A stretch of 6,291 nucleotides of DNA from Clostridia bacterium. Its GTDB lineage: Bacteria > Bacillota_A > Clostridia > Christensenellales > Borkfalkiaceae. Positions 1 through 5,704 of this stretch are shown one piece after another. The notes under the pieces are model-generated. The model worked only from the letters and a program-made list of their open reading frames with translations. It did not search any database and had not been told where the DNA came from. Position 1 is the stretch's first letter, and each line of letters begins with the position of its first letter. Where the stretch lies: the NCBI GenBank assembly GCA_017504735.1, contig JAFVQP010000010.1:1-6291 (forward strand). Direction: 5' to 3'. A program made the translations under genes and the position numbers.

Positions 1-710
1 TCTACAAGAAGAGGCAGGGGGCGGATAAAAAGACGGACTTTTTACAGCTTCGCAGTAAGGTGGGTATGGTCTTTCAATATCCCGAATATCAGTTGTTTGC
101 AGAAACGGTTTTTGAGGACGTCGCTTTTGGGTTGAAAAATTTCCGTGAGGGGTTATCTGAGATGGAAGTCAAAGAGGCTGTACGCACGGCGTTGGAAACG
201 GTGGGGTTGGATTATGAAACGATAAAAAATCGTTCTCCTTTTCAGTTATCAGGCGGGCAAAAGCGCCGTGTAGCGATTGCAGGCGTTATAGTTACCAAGC
301 CGGAAATTTTGGTGTTGGACGAGCCAGCGGCGGGACTTGACCCGTTAGGGAAAGAAGAAATTATGGGCTTGCTCCATAAGATTCACAACGATTGGTGCAA
401 GACGGTCATTGTCGTTTCGCATGATATGGACGAAATTGCGGAAAATTGTACGCGTGCGGCCATTTTCTCGGAAGGAAAAGTGTTGAACGTGGCGGAGCCA
501 AAACATCTGTTTGCGGATATAGAGGCATTGCATAAAAAAGGATTAGACGTACCTTTTACAGCGAAGCTTACGCGTGCGCTTGCGGACTGCGGGATGAAAG
601 TGGATAACAATTTCACCACGGTAGATTTTATTGAAAAGACGTTGTCTTATGTAAAAACGATGGGGGCAGGTATGCGTTCAACGGTGAAAGGAGGACAAAA
701 CGATGCGTGA
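1..710 (+). CDS. ecfA2: EcfA2, ATPase subunit of ECF transporter (N-terminus cut by window edge)
   Basis: ATP-binding subunit that powers an energy-coupling factor (ECF) importer at the inner face of the membrane, normally paired with EcfA1 and EcfT plus an interchangeable substrate-binding S component. The reading frame is open from base 3, so the true start and Walker A lie upstream; about 235 of the usual 280-290 residues are present. Visible motifs are a Q-loop followed by YPEYQLF (from about base 72), the ABC signature LSGGQ (246-260), Walker B LVLDEP (309-326) with its catalytic Glu, the D-loop GLDP, and the H-loop His in VSHD (codon 420-422). The FQYPEYQLF and LSGGQKRR wording fits EcfA2 rather than EcfA1, which usually reads FQNPDNQ. 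Walker B is followed by AAGLDP where most relatives have TAGLDP, a mild change. The gene ends 8 nt inside ecfT. Family assignment is near certain; the transported substrate cannot be inferred because no S component is present. Confidence 0.96.
   Translation, partial: YKKRQGADKKTDFLQLRSKVGMVFQYPEYQLFAETVFEDVAFGLKNFREGLSEMEVKEAVRTALETVGLDYETIKNRSPFQLSGGQKRRVAIAGVIVTKPEILVLDEPAAGLDPLGKEEIMGLLHKIHNDWCKTVIVVSHDMDEIAENCTRAAIFSEGKVLNVAEPKHLFADIEALHKKGLDVPFTAKLTRALADCGMKVDNNFTTVDFIEKTLSYVKTMGAGMRSTVKGGQNDA
687..694 (+). promoter_or_regulatory. Shine-Dalgarno site of ecfT inside ecfA2
   Basis: AAAGGAGG sits 8 nt before the ATG at 703 and lies wholly inside the last codons of ecfA2. It fixes the ecfT start and, with the 8-nt gene overlap, suggests translational coupling of the ATPase and the membrane subunit. 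Confidence 0.85.
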
Positions 711-1515
711 CGTTTCCTTTGGCCAGTATTATCCCTCCAACTCGTTTGTGCATAAATGCGATCCTCGCGTGAAAATTTTGTTTTTAATTGCTTATATCGT
801 AGCGGTATTTTTAGGACAAAATTTTTATGCCCTTGGTGCGTGCGCATTATTGTTTTTGGTGGTAGCGCTTTTTTCGGGTGTGCCCTTTTCAGCGTTACTT
901 CGTTCGGTAAAAGGTATCCTATTTTTGTTGCTATTTGTGACCGTGTTAAATCTCTTTTTTTACGAGGGTGAAACGGTTTGGTTGCGGTGGAAGTTTATTA
1001 GCATTACAAAGGAAGCGGTTTATTATACCATTTTTTTGGTGGTTAGGTTGTTCCTTTTGGTGCTTGGGTCGTCGCTTTTGACGTTGACGACAACCCCCGT
1101 GTCCTTGGCGGATGGGATTGAAAGCTTGCTTTCTCCTTTGAAAGTGATTCGTTTTCCTGTGCATGAATTGGCGTTGATTATGTCGATTGCGTTGCGATTT
1201 ATTCCCATTTTGACGGACGAAACGGGTAGGATTATGAACGCGCAGAAGGCGCGTGGCGCGGATTTTGAAACGGGCGGTTTGGTGAAGCGCGTGAAGGCGA
1301 TTATCCCCATTTTGATACCTTTGCTGATTAGTGCGTTTCGTCGTGCGGATGAGCTTGGTGATGCGATGGATGCCCGTTGCTATTCGGGAAGCAAAGTGCG
1401 TACAAAATACAAAAAACTTATCTTAGGTTGGCGTGATTTTGTGGCGTTTTTTTGCATGGCGGCTTTGCTTGCAGGCGTGATTTTATTGCGAATTTATACA
1501 GTAGCGTTGATATAA
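703..1515 (+). CDS. ecfT: EcfT, transmembrane coupling subunit of ECF transporter
   Basis: Integral membrane protein that links the EcfA1/EcfA2 ATPases to exchangeable S components in vitamin or metal uptake. At 270 residues it has typical family length. The N-terminus FGQYYP (residues 6-11) followed by FVHKCDPRVK (15-24) matches the usual GQY-P...HxxDPRxK opening. Hydrophobic segments lie near residues 25-57, 70-86, 106-130, 154-170 and 246-268. The cytoplasmic coupling helices carry the two conserved X-R-X motifs that dock onto the ATPases: ARG at 183-185 and ARC at 224-226 (in DARCYSG); a Cys in the second motif is seen in many relatives. The start at 703 has a perfect ribosome binding site, and the gene overlaps ecfA2 by 8 nt, so the two are almost certainly co-translated. 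No S-component gene follows, which fits a shared (group II) module serving S components encoded elsewhere. Confidence 0.95.
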   Translation: MRDVSFGQYYPSNSFVHKCDPRVKILFLIAYIVAVFLGQNFYALGACALLFLVVALFSGVPFSALLRSVKGILFLLLFVTVLNLFFYEGETVWLRWKFISITKEAVYYTIFLVVRLFLLVLGSSLLTLTTTPVSLADGIESLLSPLKVIRFPVHELALIMSIALRFIPILTDETGRIMNAQKARGADFETGGLVKRVKAIIPILIPLLISAFRRADELGDAMDARCYSGSKVRTKYKKLILGWRDFVAFFCMAALLAGVILLRIYTVALI

Positions 1516-1528
1516 CGGAAAAATCAAG

Positions 1529-1536
1529 AAAGGAGG
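1529..1536 (+). promoter_or_regulatory. Shine-Dalgarno site of truA
   Basis: AAAGGAGG lies 6 nt before the ATG at 1543 in the 27-nt ecfT-truA gap. It selects this start over the in-frame ATG at codon 5. Confidence 0.85.
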
Positions 1537-1542
1537 CGCTCG

Positions 1543-2319
1543 ATGCGTTACGTGATGAAAATTGCATACGACGGCACGGAATATGCGGGCTGGCAACGTC
1601 AAAAGAACGCGCTGTCTGTACAAGAGGTGCTAGAAAATGCGCTTGAGCGTGCTTTGCGTATCGATGTGCGAGTGGTTGCAAGCGGTCGAACGGATGCCGG
1701 CGTGCACGCTGCCGGGCAGGTGTGTCACTTTGATAGCGATGCGTTGACGATTCCGCCTGAACGGTTGCCTGATTGTTTAAATTGTTTCTTGCCTCGCGAC
1801 GTGCGTGTCGTGGAAGGTTGGGGCGCCGACGTAAGTTTTGACAGTAATCGCAGCGCAAAGCGAAAGACGTATTGTTATTCGCTGTATGTGTCTCAAAGGG
1901 ATATGCCAATCAAGGAACGGTTTTCCGTTCGCGTGGACGATGCCCCTAGTTTGGCGGCGTTACAATCTGCCGCAAAGTGGCTTGAGGGGGAGCATGATTA
2001 CAAGGCATTTTGTGCGTCTGGCTCGGCGGTGAAGACAACAGTGCGCACCGTGTATGAAGTGAAAGTGGAAGAAAGTGAGAGTTTTGGCTCTCGTGATATT
2101 AAAATTTACGTAACAGGGAACGGCTTTTTATATAATATGGTGCGTACCATGACGGGCGAGTTGTTGGATTTAGCATCAGGGCGAAGAAGTCAAGAAAGTC
2201 TTTTACGCGCGTTTGAAACGGGGGATAGAGGCTTACTGGGAAAGACGATGCCAGCAAAAGGCTTATTGTTACTAAACGTAAATTATGACACGAAAAACGA
2301 AGAGGAGTATAAACACTAA
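1543..2319 (+). CDS. truA: tRNA pseudouridine(38-40) synthase TruA
   Basis: Cytoplasmic enzyme that isomerises uridines 38, 39 and 40 in the anticodon arm of tRNAs to pseudouridine. The 258-residue length is normal for the bacterial family. Diagnostic motifs are YDGTEYAGWQRQ (residues 9-20), the catalytic loop GRTDAGVHA (48-56) with the nucleophilic Asp at residue 51, FDSNRSAKRKTYCY (99-112) holding the conserved active-site Tyr at 110, HDYKAF (151-156) and GNGFLYNMVR (192-201). All expected active-site residues are present. The gene follows ecfT by 27 nt and is followed by a membrane protein gene after 26 nt, so it belongs to the same transcription unit. The ecfT-truA linkage is classical in Firmicutes; rplM-rpsI often come next there but are absent here. 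No paralogue is visible, and assignment is secure. Confidence 0.97.
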   Translation: MRYVMKIAYDGTEYAGWQRQKNALSVQEVLENALERALRIDVRVVASGRTDAGVHAAGQVCHFDSDALTIPPERLPDCLNCFLPRDVRVVEGWGADVSFDSNRSAKRKTYCYSLYVSQRDMPIKERFSVRVDDAPSLAALQSAAKWLEGEHDYKAFCASGSAVKTTVRTVYEVKVEESESFGSRDIKIYVTGNGFLYNMVRTMTGELLDLASGRRSQESLLRAFETGDRGLLGKTMPAKGLLLLNVNYDTKNEEEYKH

Positions 2320-2345
2320 CGCGAAGGCGGCGTGAGGATTTAAAA

Positions 2346-3224
2346 ATGGAAATTTACAATTTTTACCAGGCGATTAAGATGAATATGAACCTGACGGATA
2401 ATATGCAGGTGATTATTGTTACGGCGGCATTAACAGCTGCTGTGTGGATTGCATTGTTTGTATTGCAAGGTGTTGGTATCTACACAATGGCGACGAAGCA
2501 AGGCTTAAAAAAACGTGGGTTGGCATTTGTCCCGTTCGCAAATCTTTGGTATATTGGTAAGCTTGCAGGGGAATGTCATTTCTTCGGTCAACGGATGAAG
2601 AGGGCAGGCATGTATGCGATGATTGCGCAAATTTTGGTTGCGGTGGCGTCAATTTTGACGATCGCGGCGGAACAATATTTGTGGATGACGCAGGGTGCCC
2701 CGAAAATTGCGACGGAGTACGAATATTACTATTGGACAGGGTTGTCGGGGTTTGCTTTGCACGTGGCGAGGTTCTTTGACGTTAGCGGTTACGTGTTGCC
2801 CATTTTCCAGCTTTTTGTGGAAATTTTCCTTGTGGTTGTAATGATGGGGCTGTGCAAAAAATATGCGCCTAAAAATTATACGATGCTTGGTTTATTGGTG
2901 TTGTTTGTACCGGTTTCCCGCTTTATCATTATTTTTGTGTTGCGTAAGCGTCAACCGATTGATTTTGAGGCATATATGCGTGCAAGGCACGAGGCGTTTA
3001 TGCGTGCGCAACAGCAATATTACAGTAGACAAAATCCTTACGGGAATCCATATGGAACCCCTTACAATACCCAAAATTCGCCTTACGGTAGCGCGGGTGC
3101 AGATGAGAAGAGTGAAGCAAAACCTGCCGATCCGTTTGATGAATTTTTCTCTGATGGGCAAGGTGAAAAATCGGATGATCCATTTGAGGATGTAAGCGGT
3201 GGGTCCGATGAGTTCTTTAGTTAA
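2346..3224 (+). CDS. Unrecognised multi-pass membrane protein with repetitive polar C-terminal tail
   Basis: Function unknown. The 292-residue product has hydrophobic segments near residues 21-48, 87-109, 147-169 and 179-198, then a polar tail of about 94 residues. The stretch GLAFVPFANLWYIGKLAG (58-75), with its P-F-x-N core, resembles small membrane families such as DUF5684; this is a resemblance from memory, not a confirmed hit. A second conserved-looking stretch is CKKYAPKNY (170-178) through VLRKRQP (198-204). The tail starts with a charged, helix-prone region (205-223), then four [NTS]PY(G/N) repeats (230-248), then an acidic part with two DPF and two DEFFS motifs, the last at the very C-terminus. 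Positive residues flank the last hydrophobic segment on both sides, so the side on which the tail lies is unclear. There is no obvious signal peptide or enzymatic motif. The start at 2346 is supported by GAGGA at 2334-2338 with 7-nt spacing. It is the last gene before the terminator and is probably co-transcribed with truA. Confidence 0.85.
   Translation: MEIYNFYQAIKMNMNLTDNMQVIIVTAALTAAVWIALFVLQGVGIYTMATKQGLKKRGLAFVPFANLWYIGKLAGECHFFGQRMKRAGMYAMIAQILVAVASILTIAAEQYLWMTQGAPKIATEYEYYYWTGLSGFALHVARFFDVSGYVLPIFQLFVEIFLVVVMMGLCKKYAPKNYTMLGLLVLFVPVSRFIIIFVLRKRQPIDFEAYMRARHEAFMRAQQQYYSRQNPYGNPYGTPYNTQNSPYGSAGADEKSEAKPADPFDEFFSDGQGEKSDDPFEDVSGGSDEFFS
3033..3089 (+). repeat. PYG-type protein repeats in the membrane protein tail
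   Basis: Codons for four [NTS]-P-Y-[GN] units (residues 230-233, 234-237, 238-241, 245-248), the first three directly in tandem. Tyr/Pro/Asn/Gln-rich low-complexity sequence, most likely disordered. Confidence 0.8.
3129..3221 (+). repeat. Twice-repeated DPF...DEFFS acidic motif
   Basis: Residues 262-269 read DPFDEFFS. Residues 278-292 read DPFED, then seven other residues ending in Asp, then EFFS, so the DEFFS element is both repeated and C-terminal. The two copies use different codons (TTTTTCTCT versus TTCTTTAGT), so this is not a recent DNA duplication and suggests selection on the peptide. Confidence 0.75.
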
Positions 3225-3246
3225 ATAACTTTTCCTAAAAAGAAAG

Positions 3247-3287
3247 GACGGAAAATAAGCTTCGGTTATATTTTTCGTCTTTTTTTT
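3247..3287 (+). terminator. Intrinsic terminator closing the ecf-truA unit
   Basis: A 14-pair stem (3247-3260 with 3265-3279, one bulged A at 3268, G-T wobbles at 3251/3275 and 3259/3266) is capped by a C-TTCG-G tetraloop and followed at once by eight T's (3280-3287). The A-rich run before the stem can pair with the T run and lengthen it. It begins 22 nt after the stop of the membrane protein gene and points along the + strand. Confidence 0.92.
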
Positions 3288-3309
3288 GCGCAAAATGCCA
3301 TTCAAACGA

Positions 3310-3338
3310 TTTACAGCAGGGCAATACTGTGCTATAAT
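3310..3338 (+). promoter_or_regulatory. Sigma-A-type promoter for mnmE unit
   Basis: The -35 element TTTACA (3310-3315, 5 of 6 consensus bases) is 17 nt from a perfect -10 element TATAAT (3333-3338). TG at 3330-3331, one base before the -10, adds an extended -10 element. The predicted start is near 3345, giving a leader of about 60 nt. It lies 22 nt past the upstream terminator, so it defines a new transcription unit. Confidence 0.87.
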
Positions 3339-3344
3339 ATGGGT

Positions 3345-3367
3345 ATATATAATCAAAGATTATATAT
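3345..3367 (+). promoter_or_regulatory. Perfect inverted repeat at the predicted mnmE transcription start
   Basis: ATATATAATC (3345-3354), an AAA spacer, and GATTATATAT (3358-3367) form a perfect 10-bp dyad. It begins at the predicted +1. It could be an operator for a dimeric repressor, or a 5'-terminal hairpin that stabilises the mRNA. It has no T run suited to an intrinsic terminator. The dyad is clear in the sequence; the role is inference. Confidence 0.6.
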
Positions 3368-3390
3368 TATTTTGTAAAAATCGTCTTGTC

Positions 3391-3397
3391 GGGAGGG
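3391..3397 (+). promoter_or_regulatory. Shine-Dalgarno site of mnmE
   Basis: GGGAGGG ends 7 nt before the ATG at 3405 and 10 nt before a second in-frame ATG at 3408. The spacing favours 3405. Confidence 0.8.
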
Positions 3398-3404
3398 TAA
3401 AATT

Positions 3405-4751
3405 ATGATGGAAGAAAATATTGCCGCAATTGCGACGCCTGCGGGGAAAGGCGGGGTGGCGATTATTCGTATCAGCGGGCGCGATCCGCTTGCCCTTGCC
3501 GCAAAGATGTTTACCCCCGTGGGAAAAACGAAGGTGGAAAATTTTGAACCGTATCGCATGTATCCTGGTCGAATTGATGCGGGGAACTTTGAGGATTACG
3601 GTTTGTGCGTGTATTTCAAAGGTCCTGCAAGCTATACAGGGGAAGACATTGTCGAATTTCAATGCCATGGCGGTGAAAGTGTCGCCCGCGGTATATTGAA
3701 ACAGACCTTCCGTTTGGGGGCAAAAGCGGCTGGCCGTGGTGAATTTACCAAACGCGCCTTTTTAAACGGAAAGTTGTCCTTGGCTTCCGCTGAAGGGGTT
3801 GCGGATATGATCAACGGTGAATCGGAAGCGGAGGTAAAAGCCGGGTATCTTTTGTACAGTGAAAAATTGACGGATAAGGTACGCGCTTTGCAATCGGAGT
3901 TGAAAACTCTTTTGGCGGGGATTGACGTATCGGTGGATTATCCTGAAGAAGATATTGAAGAACAGCATATTGCCGAATTGTCGGAGGCGCTTAAAAAATT
4001 GAGCAGTGAAATTTCCAACCTGACAGCAAGCTATTCGGTGGGAAAGAAAATTAAGTCGGGCGTAACGGTTGCGATTTGCGGGAAACCGAATACGGGGAAA
4101 AGTTCTCTTTTAAATCGCTTGCTTGGTTATGAAAAAGCCATTGTTTCCGACGTCGCAGGGACGACGCGTGATGCGGTGGAAGGCGTTATCGAGATTGAGG
4201 GTAGAAAATTCAACCTCTATGATACGGCAGGGGTGCGTGAAAGCGGCGACTTCATTGAAAATATCGGCATTGAACGTGCGGAGTCGATTATTCGCGCGGC
4301 GGATGTTGCGGTGTTCGTGGCGGATATGTCCGCGCAAGGCGGTGTGGATGAAGAAGATGCGCGCGTCTTGGAGATGGTAAAAGGAAAACCGCTTATTAAG
4401 GTGGTCAACAAGATTGATCTTACGCATGATGAAACGGAGACGGACGCAGACGTTTGCACTTCGGCTGTAACGGGCGAGGGGATTGCAAAATTGAAGCGTC
4501 TCTTGTTTGAAAAAGGCTTTGGGGCAAGAACGGAAGATGCAGCATTCTTGATTGAGGAAAGACATTTTGATGCGTTAAAGCGCGCATTAGACAGTTTACA
4601 AAAGGCAATTTTTGCGTGCGAATGTCAGCCGCTTGACCTTATCGGTATTGACGTTAAAGAGGCTTGGGATGCGCTCGGCGAAATCACCGGGGAAACGGCA
4701 ACGGAAGCGATTATTGAAGAGATTTTTGCAAAGTTTTGTGTGGGTAAATAA
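3405..4751 (+). CDS. mnmE: tRNA modification GTPase MnmE
   Basis: GTPase that works with MnmG to install (carboxymethyl)aminomethyl groups at C5 of wobble uridine 34 in tRNAs reading NNA/NNG codons. At 448 residues it is close to the usual 450-460. The N-terminal formyl-tetrahydrofolate-binding domain shows AAIATPAGKGGVAIIRISG (7-25) and the family stretch RAFLNGKLSLASAEGVADMI (117-136). The inserted G domain has G1 GKPNTGKS (226-233), the GTTRD loop (252-256), G3 DTAG (273-276) and G4 NKID (335-338). The helical domain ends in FCVGK (444-448), carrying the catalytic Cys 445 in the C-[IVL]-GK motif at the extreme C-terminus. All key residues are present. The gene has its own strong promoter and is followed after 27 nt by a LysR-type gene. 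Its partner mnmG, often adjacent in other bacteria, is not in the window. Confidence 0.97.
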   Translation: MMEENIAAIATPAGKGGVAIIRISGRDPLALAAKMFTPVGKTKVENFEPYRMYPGRIDAGNFEDYGLCVYFKGPASYTGEDIVEFQCHGGESVARGILKQTFRLGAKAAGRGEFTKRAFLNGKLSLASAEGVADMINGESEAEVKAGYLLYSEKLTDKVRALQSELKTLLAGIDVSVDYPEEDIEEQHIAELSEALKKLSSEISNLTASYSVGKKIKSGVTVAICGKPNTGKSSLLNRLLGYEKAIVSDVAGTTRDAVEGVIEIEGRKFNLYDTAGVRESGDFIENIGIERAESIIRAADVAVFVADMSAQGGVDEEDARVLEMVKGKPLIKVVNKIDLTHDETETDADVCTSAVTGEGIAKLKRLLFEKGFGARTEDAAFLIEERHFDALKRALDSLQKAIFACECQPLDLIGIDVKEAWDALGEITGETATEAIIEEIFAKFCVGK

Positions 4752-4778
4752 GAAAATGATAGGGGCAGGTATGGGATT

Positions 4779-5678
4779 ATGGTAAATTTGGAATTGTACA
4801 GGGTGTTCTATACGGTCGCAAAATGCGGCAGTCTTACCAAGGCTGCAGAAGAGCTGTACATATCACAGCCGGCGGTTTCGCAATCAATAAAGCAGTTGGA
4901 AAATCAGCTGGGGGTGCGCTTGTTCAATCGTACGCATAGAGGGATGGAGTTGTCGGCGCAAGGCGGTAAAATGATATTCCCTGAAGTAGAGCGTGCTTTG
5001 GGTTTGCTGAGCGCGGCGGAAAATCGTGTTGCGGAAATGCAAACTGCTGCAACGGGGTTAATACGCATAGGCGCTAGCGATACGATTTTTGAATATTTCT
5101 TAGCGGATAAAATTGTGGAATTCCACGAAAAATTCCCGGCGGTAAAAATTGAGCTGTTGGCGGATTTTACCCCCGACACCATCGAGAAACTCAAGGCCAA
5201 CCGTTGTGACGTTGCATTTGTTAATTTGCCCATCAAGGTGGATTCGGAATTGACGTTGCATGGAAATTGTATGCGTTTAAACGACATTTTCATTGTGGGT
5301 GAAAAATATAAGGATTTGGCAAACGAGGGCACCATGTCTTTGTCGAAACTGAAAGATTATCCTTTGATTATGATGGATAAACACACGGTTGCAAGACGTT
5401 CGCTGGATAACTTTTTAGGGGCGCACGGTGTTGAACTTCAACCCTCTATCGAGGTGGGCAGTTGGGATTTGATGAAACGCTTGGTGCTTCGCGGGATGGG
5501 GATTGGTGTTATTCCTCGCGAATATGCGGATTTGCGCTTATCCACGGGGGAATTGTTCGAGGTGAAAACCGATCCTGCGCTTCCTACCCGTTCCGTCGGG
5601 ATGTTGTTGCCGAAAGGCGGGGCTACTTCATACGCATTACACAGCTTTATCGAGTTTGTGTTAAAAGGTAAAATTTAA
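4779..5678 (+). CDS. LysR-type transcriptional regulator
   Basis: DNA-binding transcription factor of 299 residues, normal length for the family. The N-terminal winged helix-turn-helix spans about residues 3-61, with the recognition region SLTKAAEELYISQPAVSQSIKQLE (18-41) and the wing FNRTHRGMELSAQG (49-62). A linker helix follows (about 66-90), then the two-lobed effector-binding domain (about 92-295), which opens with LIRIGAS (94-100) and includes GMGIGVIPRE (239-248). The effector and targets cannot be read from the sequence. LysR genes often sit divergent from the genes they control, but here the gene is co-directional, 27 nt after mnmE and 26 nt before lepA, so no divergent target is available. 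The ribosome binding site is modest (CAGG at 4766-4769, 9-nt spacing). Expression is probably by read-through from the mnmE promoter. The family is certain and the biological role unknown. Confidence 0.94.
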   Translation: MVNLELYRVFYTVAKCGSLTKAAEELYISQPAVSQSIKQLENQLGVRLFNRTHRGMELSAQGGKMIFPEVERALGLLSAAENRVAEMQTAATGLIRIGASDTIFEYFLADKIVEFHEKFPAVKIELLADFTPDTIEKLKANRCDVAFVNLPIKVDSELTLHGNCMRLNDIFIVGEKYKDLANEGTMSLSKLKDYPLIMMDKHTVARRSLDNFLGAHGVELQPSIEVGSWDLMKRLVLRGMGIGVIPREYADLRLSTGELFEVKTDPALPTRSVGMLLPKGGATSYALHSFIEFVLKGKI

Positions 5679-5704
5679 AAACTATTAAACAATAAGGTAT
5701 ATAT

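Noticed and set aside
1418..1909. 163-codon open frame on the minus strand
   Set aside because: It lies opposite the ecfT end and truA, both of which have complete family motifs. Its translation is Arg/His/Pro-rich shadow sequence with no recognisable domain.
2346..3224. Membrane protein as an ECF S component
   Set aside because: S components are usually six-helix proteins of about 170-200 residues without a long polar tail; this protein has about four hydrophobic segments and a 94-residue tail.
2892..3356. 154-codon open frame on the minus strand crossing the terminator and mnmE promoter
   Set aside because: It is antisense to the membrane protein gene, runs through a clear + strand terminator and promoter, and resembles no family.
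3359..3387. Minus-strand promoter suggested by TATAAT in the right arm of the dyad
   Set aside because: The TATAAT is a consequence of the dyad symmetry, the matching -35 is poor (AAGACG), and no minus-strand gene lies to its left.
4110..4565. 151-codon open frame on the minus strand inside mnmE
   Set aside because: It is a shadow of the MnmE G domain, whose motifs are intact on the + strand.
4756..4785. Nine-codon reading frame (MIGAGMGLW, then stop) overlapping the LysR start, a possible leader peptide
   Set aside because: It has no ribosome binding site before its ATG, and such a short frame is expected by chance. Its only appeal is position.
4444..4800. Truncated or frameshifted mnmE C-terminus
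   Set aside because: The frame is continuous to the diagnostic C-terminal FCVGK and a proper stop, so the gene is intact.
4904..5335. 143-codon open frame on the minus strand inside the LysR gene
   Set aside because: It is antisense to a full-length, motif-complete LysR protein and has no ribosome binding site or domain of its own.
5646..5674. Possible lepA promoter (TTTATC, 17 nt, TAAAAT)
   Set aside because: The -35 matches only 3 of 6 consensus bases and there is no extended -10; such matches are common by chance in AT-rich sequence.
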